Positions 1-11,369 of a stretch of 64,000 nt of DNA are shown in pieces. This stretch comes from Cryptomeria japonica (taxonomy: Eukaryota > Streptophyta > Pinopsida > Cupressales > Cupressaceae). Numbering within the stretch: the first letter of the stretch is position 1; every line of letters starts with the position of its first letter. The notes under the pieces are model-generated. The model saw only the letters and a program-made list of their open reading frames with translations, was not told the DNA's origin and did no database searches. Made by a program: the position numbers and the translations under genes. The stretch lies in assembly GCF_030272615.1 (NCBI RefSeq), contig NC_081411.1:161955089-162019088 (forward strand), written 5' to 3'.

Positions 1-739
1 ATTACAAATAGCCATAAAGTACAAATATTTAATATTTTTTCTCACATATCATAGGGAATATTTTCCAAAGAACATGAAGACATATGAATGACTTAGGATT
101 TCAAGGTTAATATCATCTTATCCTAGCATTCTCTCACTTGAACTTGACATATACATTGCAATTAGATCAAAGAGATACATAAAATAAAATCAAGTACAAT
201 GATCAAGGACCATGGCCTTCCTGCATCAAGAGAACTTTTTCTTGGTCAATGGCTTCATAAGAGAATTTGCAACATCATCTAGAGTGTCATCTTTTTTTTA
301 TTAAGATCTTACCATTATCAACCATTTCATGCACAAAGTAATACTACATAATAGAGGGAAGACTACATAAATAAAACAAATAAAACATTTATTTAATTTG
401 GAAGAGTAGGTGGGATTAAATAAATAATAAGTATTTATTCAAATTATAAAAAATGCTTAGTCTATTAATTAAATAAATTAATAGAAGACATTAGGATAAA
501 TAATTAAATAAATAATAAATATTTATTTAATTAAAGGACAAATTTAGGTGTCTACAAAGAGAATTTGACCTCACCGTGCACATATCCCCATGAGGGGAGT
601 CAACAAATTTCCCTATATTTGGAGGTTCTAAAATTATAAATTGAGATTTCCAAGATGACGCTCTAGACCTCCAAGATGACTTAGTTGAGGGGCCATCGTT
701 ACTAGGGTTCTTGGTTTTGTGAAATACGACTATAAACTA
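1..739. other. AT-rich sequence without recognisable gene
   Basis: I see no coding frame or RNA gene here. 380-540 is very AT-rich, built of TTTATTTAATT and AAATAAATAATAA words like those in the 1.47 kb LTRs further right (for example 42470-42700). This may therefore be LTR-derived, but no boundary is visible. Confidence 0.4.
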
Positions 740-1540
740 GCCTCATTTTTTTGTGGGAAGTGGGGACCTAAAGGTGGGTTGGGTGTTGGACTTCGATAGG
801 GAGGTGCCAAGGGGTAATATTGAATCTCATGCTTAGAATATTGGAGTATATAACAAATATTTGACATATTTAAATAGAGAATGAGTTGAGTGTATCCCAT
901 CTATCTAGTTTGGATGTCTACTATCTCCTTTTGATCCTTGGAGAGATCAAATTCCACACAAATCCTCTTATGAGGTTGATCTAAGAGGAACTTGTCTAGT
1001 GTGGCACACATAATAGAGCCTAGAGAGGTGGCTATCTATGTTAAAAAATTCTAGCACAATAAGGGTAAACTAGGAAACTCCACCTAGACAAGGACAAATA
1101 GAGATTTCTCATTAAAGACAATGATATCTCTAGTCTAGGATGAGAAGACAATCAAGGAAAATTAGGCAAACTAGGGATCATGCTTGATGTGGCTTTAACA
1201 TGCTTAGATTTAACAAAACAAAAAGGAAAAAACTTCGATAAGGTTTTCCATGGTATAAAGGTGAATTATTGATGCCTTGGTGACTTAGTCTTTGAACATA
1301 CTTTTAGTGGGATTCTTCCCACAAAATATCTTTTTAAAGTTGTCTAACCAATGACATGCATTATCAAATTTTGGAATGGAGAGAACCACATTTGGGGGTG
1401 TTTTGATAAGGAAATCTCATGGAACAAGTTGAAAACAAATATCCCAAGTTCGTTGACTTGCAATGCCATTTTGTCAAACATTCAACTTCAATAACAATTG
1501 AAGAGTGATAGAAAGTAAGGTCATGTAAAAGATCAAGAAT
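740..1540 (-). pseudogene. decayed LINE ORF1 (DUF4283-like)
   Basis: On the minus strand the frame from about 1080 to 780 reads like the nucleic-acid-binding ORF1 of plant L1-type LINEs. EFPSLPLLC is followed by LGSIMCATLDKF and then CVEFDLSKD, the order seen in the DUF4283 domain (a 'W-x-x-x-P-LP' segment, a 'G-x-x-DxxT' segment, then 'R-x-C-V-E-x-D-L'). The zinc knuckle that should follow is only faintly present, because its cysteines are lost. Several stops (TAG, TAA) and a shift near 1150 break the frame, so this is a fossil. No matching ORF2 lies next to it; the Copia element at 3114 is the next recognisable feature. The DUF4283 identity rests on pattern recall, not a search. Confidence 0.5.
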
Positions 1541-1710
1541 TATTATAAATGTGATAGCCTAAAAGATGTTGCAATAAATAAAAAATAATAAAATCAACTC
1601 TTACTTTAGAAAAAAACATTATGTCAACGAAAAAACACAAATCAAAATTATGACATAACCAAAATCTCCTTTTATAATCTACCCAAACATTGAGAAGAAC
1701 TTAACCAAGA

Positions 1711-1880
1711 CAACCATTATCATCCTTTTATAATCTAAAATATTAATGTATTTTTTTTGTATTAAAACCTATTTTTATTTTTATTGTTTAATTTTCAACC
1801 ATTATCATCCTTTTATAATCTAAAATATTAATGTAATTTTTTTGTATTAAAACCTATTTTTATTTTATTTTTTAAATTTC
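1711..1880. repeat. tandem duplication, 85 bp unit x2
   Basis: An 85 bp unit beginning CAACCATTATCATCC occurs at 1711-1795 and again at 1796-1880. The copies differ by a few bases in T-runs. No coding capacity. Confidence 0.85.
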
Positions 1881-3108
1881 AAGGTTATTGCTTTTCACGT
1901 TTAGAGGAATTTTCCGCTTTTTGGACGACTCGGAACTTCTTGTCATTTCCCAGCGAAGGAAAACAGAGAGGAGAATTAAGGGATAGGAAGAAAATATATA
2001 TAAAATAGAAAGAAGCATTCCAATAAAATCAGATTTGGGCTAAATTTATATGCTACGTTTCATCGAAATTTCAGGTCGAGTTAGCTTCAATCTCCTTCTG
2101 TAGAAATTATGACGATATAGGATTTGCCTGGTTTTTATTTGAATTCTAATTCGGTTTTCTAAAATCTAGTTTTTTCTTTAAATTTTTGTTTTCTTATTGG
2201 TAATTTTCCGTACCGAAGCAGCAATTCTCACGTGATTTCTAACATTTATTTTAGATCCACGACGATAATTGTAGAAACATTCAGAATTTCAAAACCGATT
2301 TGATCGGAATGGTTTGCTAGCAATTGCAGGGGTCTATTAATTCTAACCCTAACAATGTTTTTAAAATGTCACACCCTTGAACCAGGTTAATTGTCTTCGA
2401 TACACGTTTTACAAAGCCAACCAGATCATCCTAGGGTTTAGGCCCTGACATTTTTAGACATATGCAACAAATTAATTATTATGATTCCTTTTTCAGGAAA
2501 TTTTAGCGCTAGCATGCCGTGCCAACTTCTCTGTATGAGCTGTTCTTCTTTTTTCTTCGTGTTTGCTAGAGCTCTTGAATTTCTTATTTAATAAACGTTT
2601 AATGCGTTGGACTGCCTAACTGCTGTGCAGAGTTAAATTTGAGTTGCACTTTGAAGGTACTCCATTTTCAGCCCTCTATATCCTCATCTCTGGATATTTC
2701 AACATTCTTTAATAGTTGTATCGCATATCCGCCCAACTTGTGGACCATCATATTGGACTGGTGTTTGAATCCGGGGAATTCTGAAATGAATCCATCCCTA
2801 TATCTTTGCATCTCAATCTTTAGAACCTATAAATTTCTTATTTGTTGAGCCGAATTTTCAAAACTCCTCACGTGAAGCTCCCAAAACTAACAGTCTTTGT
2901 GCATCATGATTTTTTAAAGGGCTGTTTTGACTAATTGGGTAATTCTTCATACTAAAAATAGGATTAACCAGTTAGCAATATAAAAAATACTATAAAAGAT
3001 TTGACAAAACTTAATAGTGGGACAAAGTTTTTTTTTGCTTATTTCCCTGTTCTGCATTTCTTTTAATGATAGGTTAATTAGGGTTCTATATGACCTGTCA
3101 CCTATAGC
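1881..3108. other. no gene seen
   Basis: This stretch holds a short TATATATAAAA string at 1994-2005 followed by unremarkable sequence. The longest open frame (2639-2848, 69 codons) starts from TTG and resembles nothing I know. The base composition is less AT-rich than its surroundings, so a 5' end of some transcript is conceivable, but I cannot support one. Confidence 0.3.
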
Positions 3109-3113
3109 AGAAT

Positions 3114-3775
3114 TGTAATTTTGTGCCCTAGATAAGTAATCAGATTTATGTCTTTTAATTATGCCCTAGCTTGTTAATCAGATTTGTAACATTTTAGTAA
3201 ACCATAATTCAGTAAACTTAGAAATGAAGGAAGTAAACAAGAGACAAACACAAATACCCTGGGAAAACCTCCAAGGAGGAAAAACCCAGCATTAAAGACC
3301 CACAGGTCAGATTATATATTCTCCTTTAATAGCACAAATACAATACTTAGCTTTCCTTTCAGATCTGATCCCTTTTGTATTACAGATCTGCACTTCTAAG
3401 CTCTTCAAGTCTGCACCAAAACGGTTTATGTCCTCTTGAACAAATTCGCACAATCATAGACAAGTTCGCACAATCCTTGTGTAAGTTCTCACCTTTTACT
3501 TGCAGAGCTAATTCGCTGAATGCATGAATGATTGAATTGTATTTGCAAGATGTCTTTATTTATATGAGTCTTTAGCTTTTATTAGTATAAGTCGGCCTTC
3601 TTCTTTTGGTGCCAATTTATTATTGTGGCATGGAATATTTAGGGTGGCGTGTAAGTATAGGGCTGGGCTCAATCTTGGGGGCATGTTACCCCTTTAGGAT
3701 AGGGCCCAATCCTAAATGTGTTCGGATGTTGCCTTAAGGCAATCCGAACCCATATTTACCTAGTTACAAACAACA
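3114..3775 (-). repeat. Copia 3' LTR
   Basis: 662 bp, matching 8109-8748 along its whole length with scattered differences. It has one extra block near 3630 (about 18 bp) that is absent from the other copy. It ends on the plus strand in AACAACA, giving TG at the LTR start on the element's strand. Confidence 0.92.
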
Positions 3776-3784
3776 CTCCCTCTT
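3776..3784 (-). other. polypurine tract of the Copia element
   Basis: The plus strand reads CTCCCTCTT directly after the LTR, so the element strand has AAGAGGGAG abutting the 3' LTR start. This is the expected position of the plus-strand primer of an LTR retrotransposon. Confidence 0.7.
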
Positions 3785-4049
3785 AACTAGGGAAGAAGAG
3801 AATACATAATCTGAACCTTTAGAGTTCCATCTAGCACACAAGCATAGAATGGATCTAGCACACAAGCATATAATTACATCTTCCACCTAGCACACAAGCA
3901 TAGGATGGTTCTAGCATACAAGCATAGAAAGTGTAATACACAAGTCGGTCTTTACATAATTACAATTTTCCATCTAGCACACAAGCATAGATTGGACACA
4001 ATTCATTTTTGCACACAAGCAAAGAATGATCAAAGTGTTGCAGATAGAG

Positions 4050-4463
4050 TCACTGAGATTGGAGCTCCCTCTCAATTAGGGTTCCGTTTTCCACAACACC
4101 AAGTCTGTCTCTGAAGTATTCGAACTTCACTCTGGATAAGGGTTTGGTAAGGATGTCTGCAACTTGTTCATCCGTGCTAATGTACTTTAGTTGAATGGCG
4201 CCTCTTTGCACCATATCTCGAATGAAGTGATAGTGCATTTCCACATGTTTGGACCGATCATGGAACACATGATTTACTGACATCTTTATACAGCTTTGAT
4301 TATCACAATGAATGGTGGTAGGACCACTAGCTTGACCAAATAACCCAAAAAGTAGTTTGCGAAGCCACACTGCTTCTCTGAATGCAACGGATGCTGCAAT
4401 GTACTCAGCTTCGGCAATGCTTAATGCTACAGAAGATTGCTTTCTACATGCCCAAGAGATCAC
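4050..4463 (-). pseudogene. Copia RNase H and Pol C-terminus
   Basis: This is the RNase H domain that degrades the RNA template after first-strand synthesis. Visible motifs are SIAEAEYIAAS (catalytic Glu), IHCDNQSCIKMS (catalytic Asp), a KHVEMHYHFIRD segment and the ending DEQVADILTKPL, all typical of Copia Pol. The domain is open over 137 codons but is separated from the RT frame by a stop near 4544, so Pol is not continuous. The ORF ends about 275 bp before the 3' LTR, the normal distance. Confidence 0.9.
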
Positions 4464-4544
4464 TACAGAGCCAAAATTGAAGTAGATACCTGAAGTACTT
4501 TTCCTGTCATTGACACTTCCTACCCAATCTGAATCTAAATAGCC

Positions 4545-5785
4545 TTACAAGAAGATTGAGGTATTAAGTGAATACTTTAGCCCATAACCAATAGTGCCAC
4601 GTAGGTATCTTAGAATGTGCTTGGCAACCACCAGGTGAACAAGTCTAGGCAAGTTCATGAACTGACTGAGGGCATTCACAACATAACAAATATTTGGCCT
4701 TGTATTGACTAGATACATCAAGGATCCAATCAACTGCTTGTACTCAGATGGATCAGCAAAATCAGAGTTAGCTACAGAAACACTTAATTTCTTTAAGTTA
4801 GATTCCATAGGAGTATGCATGGGTTTACAATCCATCATTCTAAATCTTTTCAGAATATCAATAGTATATTTTCCTTGACTTAGAAAAATTTCATTGGAAT
4901 TTTGCCATACTTCTAACCCTAGGAAGTAATGCATTAGACCTAAATCCTTCATTTCAAATTTTGAGGCTAATTCTTTCTTACATCCTATGATTAGTTTATT
5001 TTCACCAGTGAGAAATAAATCGTCCACATACAAAACCAAAATAAGCATATCATCATTATAAACCTTTAAGTAAATGTTAGCATCAGCATCATTTTTACAA
5101 AATCCTAAGCTTAGTAAATACTTATCAATTCTTTCATACCAAGCACGAGGAGCCTGTTTGAGCCCATATAAGGCTTTCTTCAACTTGCAAACATGAGAAT
5201 CTCTTTTATGGATTACATAACCTTCTTGTTGCTCAATATAGACTTCCTCCTCAATGACACCATTAAGGAAGGTTGTCTTAATGTCCATTTGATGCAGTTC
5301 CCAACCTTTGGCTGCAGCAATAGCTATTATAGATCTAATAGAAGTATATCTAGCAACAGGAGAGTTTTTTCATAATCTATTCCTTCTTTTTGAGAGAAAC
5401 CACGAGCTACAAACCTAGCTTTGTATTTTTCAATACTACCATCAACAATATGCTTAATTTTAAACAACCATTTAGAAGAAACAATAGACTTACCTTTGGG
5501 TTTGGGTACAATGTCCCAGACATCATTCTTGATGATAGACCCATACTCTTCATCCATGGCTGATTTCCAAGCATGATGGGACATAGCTTCTTCGACATTG
5601 TGAGGTTCAGACTCAATGATATTACACATCACAGAAATGTAGTTGGTGTGGTTTTGGAATCTCTTGCTATCTCTAAAGGTTCCTCTGGGAGCAACAAATC
5701 CTTCAGCATCTTGAATCGTGTTTCTAACCCAAAGTGGTCTCTTCTTGCAAACCACAATATCTTGAGGTATATCGGTAGAGTGCAT
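4545..5785 (-). pseudogene. Copia reverse transcriptase (RVT_2)
   Basis: The upstream half (5785-5327) carries the entry to the Copia RT: EYGSIIKNDVWDIVPKPKG, then SSKWLFKIK and the KARFVARGFSQKEG segment. The downstream half (5288-4545) has MDIKTTFLNGVIEEEVYI, ALYGLKQAPRAWYERI, the catalytic LYVDDLFLTG box and the KYTIDILKRF and MESNL segments. A frameshift near 5290-5330 splits the two halves. The active-site aspartates are present but the protein cannot be made in one piece. It would synthesise cDNA in virus-like particles in an intact relative. Confidence 0.93.
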
Positions 5786-6028
5786 GGGTTCTGTTGGGTC
5801 ATTTCGAACTTCCGGAAGGTCAGTAGACTCCTCCTGTATCTCAAGGTTAGCATCAACTATTGAATTTTGATGCTAACCTTTAGATCTTTTGAAAGCAATA
5901 TCTTCTTCAAAAGTTACATCTCTACTTACCTCAACATACCTTTGACCTGAAATGTAGATCCTGAAGGCTTTGGAAGATTTGCTGTATCCCACTAAGATAC
6001 ATTTCTTTCCAGATGGATCCAACTTGGT

Positions 6029-6800
6029 TCATTTTTCTTTAGGCACATGAACATACACCGGGCTCTCGAATATCCTTAGGTGGTTGATGTCAGGTTTGAT
6101 TCTTGTAAAGGCTTCTTCAGGAGTTACATCCTTTAGGGAATGATGAGGACATCTATTCTGAATATAAACTGTTGTTTTGGATGCTTCTGCCCATAGAAAA
6201 GGTTGTAGGTCTTGATCATGGATCATGGCTCTTGCAGCTTCAACAATTTTCCTATTCTTTCTTCCAGCAACTCCATTTTGCTAAGGATTGTAGGGAACAC
6301 AAAACTCCCTCTTAATTCCTGCCTTAACACAAAAGTCATAGAAACTACTTGAGGTGTATTCACCTCCATTGTTAGACCTTAAACATTTAATTTGATTTCC
6401 TGTAGTGTTTTCAACTAAGGCTTTGAATTCTTTAAATTTGTTTAGGACTTCTTCAGACTCTTTAGATTTAAGAAAGTAGATCCATGTTTTCCTAGAGAAA
6501 TCATCTATGAAAATAACATAATATAGAAAACCGCTAGGAGATGCTACAGACATAGGACCACATAAATCTGAATGAATAAGTTCTAACTTTTCTCTAGCCC
6601 TACTATCGCTTTTATGAAAATGATTCTTTACATTCTTACCCATTGCACAACCTTTACAAGCATCATCATGAGATAAACTAAGTTTAGGCATACCTTTAAC
6701 CATTTTACCGAGAGTGGGAAGAGCTTGAAAGTGTAGATGTCCAAGTCTTCTATGCCATAGCTAGCATGATTCAGGGGCCTCATGGATGAGAACTTGAATT
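6029..6800 (-). pseudogene. Copia integrase (GAG-pre-integrase plus core)
   Basis: Reading leftwards, a zinc-binding GAG-pre-integrase segment (LWHRRLGHLHF, then CKGCAMGK) is followed by the core domain. The core has ELIHSDLCGPM with the first Asp, FIDDFSRKTWIYFLK, and KCLRSNNGGEY where the second Asp is replaced (SNNGGEY instead of S-D-N-G-G-E-Y). The third catalytic residue, Glu in the usual QNGVAERKNR box, is Gly here (QNGVAGRKNR, about 6260-6285). In-frame TAG codons occur before LWHRR and before QNG. The integrase is therefore catalytically dead as well as interrupted. The 6029-6226 part is the region that joins core to RT. Confidence 0.9.
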
Positions 6801-6859
6801 GGATTAGCTGCAAGCTTATATAAACTATCACATCTATTTCCAATAACACGAGTAGTTTT

Positions 6860-7199
6860 GAAATTAGATTTCTTAGACCAAGCGAGTACTTTCCCTTCAG
6901 AAAATGCTATTTGCAAACCCTTATCTTCTAAGGCAGAAATGGAAATAAGATTTCTTTTAATACCAGGTACAAAGAGAATATCACAGAGTTGTAAGGAAAT
7001 ACCAAAATCTAGTTTTAAAGAGGTATTACAAGAGCCTTTACCGAGTATCGAGCATCATCATGGATTACCACATGAAGGTTGGTGTCCTTTTCAATCAGAT
7101 CTGAAAGATGCTCACGAAAACCTGAGATGTGTCTGGAGGCACCACTGTCAAGTATCCACGTATTACTGTTCGTAGGAACATTGCTGGATAGAGCAGAGA
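6860..7199 (-). pseudogene. Copia aspartic protease
   Basis: The protease begins with WILDSGASRHISG (7160-7125), the active-site D-S-G-A box of pseudoviral proteases, directly after the gag zinc knuckle in the same frame. The frame runs out at 7015, and the rest (LCDILFVPGIKRNLISI and beyond) continues in another frame, so a frameshift lies near 7015. The domain would cut Gag-Pol into its parts. Confidence 0.85.
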
Positions 7200-8034
7200 T
7201 AAGAAGATAATCCTCACTTTGTTCGGCAACTTCATTTAAATTTACTTCCCTTTCCTTTGGATCATTCTGACAATCTCTGGCATAGTGACCATACTTATCA
7301 CATCTGAAGCAACGAATGTGAGAGGAATCTCTTGACTTCTTCCTTGGATCATAGGAGGAGGATCTAAAATCTTTGCTTCTCTTTTCTTTCTTCCAATGTC
7401 CACCTTTCTTAGATTTCGCTAAGAGAACATGATTATCTTTGTGAGAGTTCTTGAGTTTTCCTCTTACCTCAATTCGAGATTCCTCGTCGATGCAATCAGA
7501 TTGAAGACACTCAAAGTTGGGACGATCGGCTCTTCCACCAATGCTACGAATAAATGGTTCCCATTCATCAGGTATACCATTTAATGCAATCATAACAAGA
7601 TCTTTATCCAAGATTTGGCAATCAAGAGTACTTAGCTTGTCCTTTAGTCCATTGATCTTCATGAAGTAGGCTATGATTGAGTCTTCTTCTTTCATTTTCA
7701 TGTGAAGAAGCTGCTATCTTAGAGTAAGAGCCCTGCTGAGGTTGTTGACTTCATACATCCCTTCCAAGTGCTTGATCATTTCCCTGGCAGACGCAAATTT
7801 TGATATGACAGTGACAAGATGATTCTTGATGGATTCAATTATGATCTTCCTGGCCTTGAGGGAGTCTTTCTTGAACTGCTTCAGCTCTTCAGCATCTTCT
7901 GGAGGGGACAGCCTTTCTTCTTCTATGAATTTCAGCAGATCATTCTCTTCAAGGATCAATAGAATACTGACTTTCCAAGCAGCAAAATCAAGGGCTCCAT
8001 CAAGTCTATTTTCAGCCCTCAAACCTGAATTTTA
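7200..8034 (-). pseudogene. Copia gag with CCHC zinc knuckle
   Basis: The frame starts near 8030 with LRAENRLDGALDFAAWK, typical of the start of Copia Gag (D-G-x-N-F/Y-x-x-W-K). It passes a single in-frame TAG at about 7711 and goes on to the nucleocapsid zinc knuckle CFRCDKYGHYARDC (7312-7270). No ATG starts the frame; a TAA lies just upstream of LRAEN. The protein would coat the element RNA. Confidence 0.9.
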
Positions 8035-8108
8035 ATCTGAAAACAAACAGCAGCTATATGGAACAAATGATTTACTAAAATCTAAAGTTAGTAATAGCTT
8101 AGCAGAAT

Positions 8109-8748
8109 TGTAATTTTGTGCCCTAGATCAGTAATCAGATTTATGTCTTTTAATTATGCCCTAGTTTGTTAATCAGATTTGTAACATTTTAGTAAACCAT
8201 AATTCAGTAAACTTAGAATTGAAGGAAGTAAACAAGAGACAAACACAAATACCCTGGGAAAACCTCCAAGGAGGAAAAACCCAACATTAAAGACCCACAG
8301 GTCAAATTATATATTCTCCTTTAATAGCACAAATACAATACTTAGCTTCCCTTTCATATCTGATCCCTTTTGTATGACAGATCTACACTTCTAAGCTCTT
8401 CAAGTCTGCACCAAAACGGTTTATGTCTTCTTGAACAAATTTGCACAATCATAGACAAGTTCGCACAATCCTTGTGTAAGTTCGCACCTTTTACTTGCTA
8501 ATTCGTTGAATGCATGAATGATTGAATTGTATTTGCAAGATGGCTTTATTTATATGAGTCTTTAGCCTTTATTAGTATCCAAGTTAGCCTCCTTCTTTTG
8601 GCGCCAATTTATTATTGTGGCGTGGAAGTATAGGGCTGGGCTCAATCTTGGGGGCACGTTACCCCTTTAGGATAGGGCCCAGTCCTAAAAGGGTTTGGAT
8701 GTTGCCTTCAGGCAATCCAAACCCATATTTACCTAGTTACAAACAACA
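8109..8748 (-). repeat. Copia 5' LTR
   Basis: 640 bp, the partner of 3114-3775. On the element strand this LTR would carry the promoter. The outer flank is AGAAT. Confidence 0.92.
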
Positions 8749-8753
8749 AGAAT

Positions 8754-9219
8754 AAATCATTACAATATGGGTCAAAGGAACTAGAAGGGTTAAAAAGGCA
8801 TAAGGCTTACCTATTGTATAAAGACCAAGATACCACTCCTGGCTAAAAGAAACTACCATCAGCAAAAATTGAAACACCGATAATTTTTAAAATTCAGTCC
8901 TAACAATTTAAAATTCAGTCCTGACAAAGACAATCTAACTGTTTGAAGGACCAGGTTCCAAGACCTCCCTAGAATCCACCTTGATGCTAGGTTTCAGGAA
9001 AGAGTGATGTTTGGCTTTTGAAACCCTACTAACAAAAATTGTTGGTAAGAAAAAACAAATTGAAGGCTTCCAATCCACCTCCTCCCCTGAGAATGACATA
9101 GAGATCATAAATACACAATGCTAGATCTTGCCTTATCCTTCTGTTATATTAGTTCAGTCTTAGGAGTGTTTTTTCCCTTGTCTTTTATCTATTGCTCCTT
9201 TGTCTAAGTGTCTTTCTTT
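8754..9219. other. no gene seen, right flank of Copia element
   Basis: This is the continuation of the target sequence into which the Copia element jumped. It contains a short local repeat (AAAATTCAGTCCT at about 8890 and 8910) and no coding frame that I recognise. Confidence 0.3.
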
Positions 9220-9700
9220 TCGCAAAGTCTTTAAAATTCCTTTGGTTTCTCTTTCAGCAAGACTGCCCTTAGGCAAACTCCTCTGCCGGCAAAATTTTGA
9301 GTTTGTGAACCCTTCTTTTGATCGAAAAAGTTCAATATTGCACCTTTGGTCAGTCTTTGTTCCGATATTTTCTTTTTTGGCGAAAAATTATGTTCACTAA
9401 CCTCCCTTTTGGCTGAAAGCACTTTGCTTTCTTTTATTGGTTAAGTTTTGCTTTGTATTTCTCCTTTTTTGGCAAAAAGTCATCTTCGCTAACCTTTCAA
9501 ACCGTTGAATGAGCCTTGTGTTTCATAGTCGCTTGAAGTCTTGGTTCCCAAACTTGGTCTCTTGCCGAAAAGAGAAGCATATGTCCCTTGTTTTGGCAAA
9601 ATTTCATGTCCGCGAACTTTAAAGTTCACCAATCAAAGAAGTCACTGACTGTAGTAAGAGAAAGAGCAAGCTGGTTCGAGAAACTTCCTATTCGCTGAAA
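9220..9700. repeat. irregular word-like repeat array
   Basis: Related phrases recur at intervals of roughly 60-110 bp. TTGGCGAAAAATTATGTTC, then ACTAACC, is followed by TTGGCAAAAAGTCATCTTCG and CTAACC, then TTGGCAAAATTTCATGTCCG and CGAAC. Words such as GGCAAAATTTTGAG and GTTCACTAAC are interspersed. There is no fixed period. This resembles the word arrays in the leader of the Tat element at 54350-56520 in style, though not in sequence. Confidence 0.45.
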
Positions 9701-10560
9701 AGCTTGTTTGTGAAAAGAACAAAAGGAAGAAGTCAGAGGATTGAACAGTTAACAAAATTTGTTGATTGGGTTTCTCACCGATTAAATAAGGTCCTTAATA
9801 TTCATTAAAGTGCATCGATTAATGAAGCTGATGGTACATTCAAAACCTCATATATATATAAAGGCAAAGAGCATATTTTTCGGATCGTATTGTTGCCATG
9901 ATTTTGAGCTGCTAATAGTAAGTGGAGTCGCAAGAAAACCATTATAGTCATCGCCAGTGACCTCGACATGTCTCTTTGCCACACCAAAGTTTGAGGTGAG
10001 TTACTTGGGCCTAGCATGTATAGGAAATTATCATGACACACATGGGAATGTGGTGATAAGATTGGACTAAGATTCAATAGGAAATGTGCTCAAATTACCT
10101 ATGAGGGATGAGTTTATAATATGTCTGAAGTGACCAGATGACATTATTTCTTGGAAAAGAAAGATTGGTGTCTGAAGCATTGCCAAGCATTCACTTAAAG
10201 TTGAGAAGAAAGGGAAATCACAGCTCCCCAAGAATTTGCAGAGAGCCCACTTTAAAGAGGATATTTTAGCATAATTACCCTGCTCCACAGAGTAGTGGCA
10301 GGTTGACTCTAGTACTTTTCAGAAGTGGATGTGCTAGTTCGTACTTGTTATTTGCAATGAATCATAATATGTTGATTGGGCGAAATTGATTAGTAACTAT
10401 ATGCATGATCAGTTTGTCAGTTTCCATAAAGCACATATTTTCTGTATGTGTTCATATCGGATCTATGTAATTGCAAGTATACAAGCAGTATGGCCAGGAT
10501 TGAAGTCTGCTAGGGTCCTCTCATTTACTATGTAGGTTTATGAGTATTTTTACCCATTGC
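9701..10560. other. no gene seen
   Basis: Open frames here are short and unlike known proteins. 10540-10560 has a good splice acceptor (TTTTTACCCATTGCAG) leading into the next feature, so part of this stretch may be intron. Confidence 0.25.
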
Positions 10561-10980
10561 AGGAAGAATATGGGATGGAGGATTACAAAAGGGTAGTTGA
10601 TGCTTTTTGTATATTCAATGCCAGAAGAATTAGGGGCAACCTAGAGGTAAGGATATCGTATGAAGCTACACAGTTGATAATGCAATTCAGAAGCTTCTAT
10701 ATCCAAGTGGACAAATTTTTTTATGTCAAATTTGGGGGCTTTGAGAGTACACCATACAAGTTGCCAAGATATGCCAGTAGATTATATTGTTTTACTTGAA
10801 GTCTGCAGGCAAATGGCATGTGTAAGCAAAAAGTGTCACCATAGAAAAGGGAAGCTTTTCTTATGCAACTAACCCACTACACCTACAAGACTCATGATGA
10901 TACCAGGAACGTGGAGAGGATTCTCTCTAAATTTAATTTTCATTTGTTCGATGCTAGGCCTTCCTTTGACAACAAAAATT
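10561..10980 (+). pseudogene. unidentified coding remnant after a splice acceptor
   Basis: After the acceptor CATTGCAG the frame EEYGMEDYKRVVDAFCIFNAR runs on in one phase to about 10980, broken by one TGA (10797) and one TAG (about 10840). Further recognisable text in the same frame is GGFESTPYKLPRYASRL, then THYTYKTHDD, then FDARPSFDNKN and TAA. Long retention of one frame with few stops suggests a formerly real exon. I do not recognise the family. The composition (Tyr, Phe and Arg rich, no membrane segment) and setting suggest an ORF carried by a transposon, possibly the Ty3 element whose integrase lies at 14240 on the same strand, since only a later insertion (11370-13988) separates them. 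Confidence 0.4.
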
Positions 10981-11369
10981 AAAAACAGTTTATATCTTGG
11001 TACTTGGTATGAGCATGAGCTTCATATTGAAGATTTTTAGGAGGATTGTACAAGCAATCATGAGATAAGATGAAGTGATTGGATGATTGACCATTGACCA
11101 AATGAAGGCTTTCCATCTGAATTTTGACATCACTGACATTGTTGATGACCTTTTGGATATGATTGATGAAGGATACTATGTAGTAAGTTCAAAACCTTTA
11201 CACAAGGCCAGATAGCCTAAAAGAGAGGTCACAAATATTTTCATTACATCCTCTTTTGTTTGGGATAAGAGTAAAAGATGGGTAGAGTCCAAAATTGTTA
11301 GCCATACTTCAGGCAAATCTGCAAGCAAAAGGCAAGCATCAGTAGAACAAGGATGTTACAAGTCCAATC

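Larger units (their letters stand above)
3114..8748 (-). mobile_element. Ty1/Copia LTR retrotransposon, degenerate, nearly full length
   Basis: Two direct LTRs (3114-3775 and 8109-8748) enclose gag, protease, integrase, reverse transcriptase and RNase H in Copia order, reading right to left. The minus-strand LTR starts TGTTGTTTGTAACTAGG and, with the chosen limits, ends TTACA. The 5 bp AGAAT flanks both sides (3109-3113 and 8749-8753), a plausible target site duplication. One oddity is that TAGCAGAAT also lies just inside the right LTR (8100-8108), identical to the left outer flank, so the left LTR limit could be 9 bp further out. A purine tract abuts the 3' LTR. No tRNA-Met-type primer site is recognisable. 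Each protein frame is interrupted, so the copy is not autonomous. Confidence 0.93.

Noticed and set aside
9220-9700. CRISPR-like or regular tandem array
   Set aside because: Spacing and phrases are irregular, there is no constant repeat or spacer length, and the context is plant nuclear DNA.
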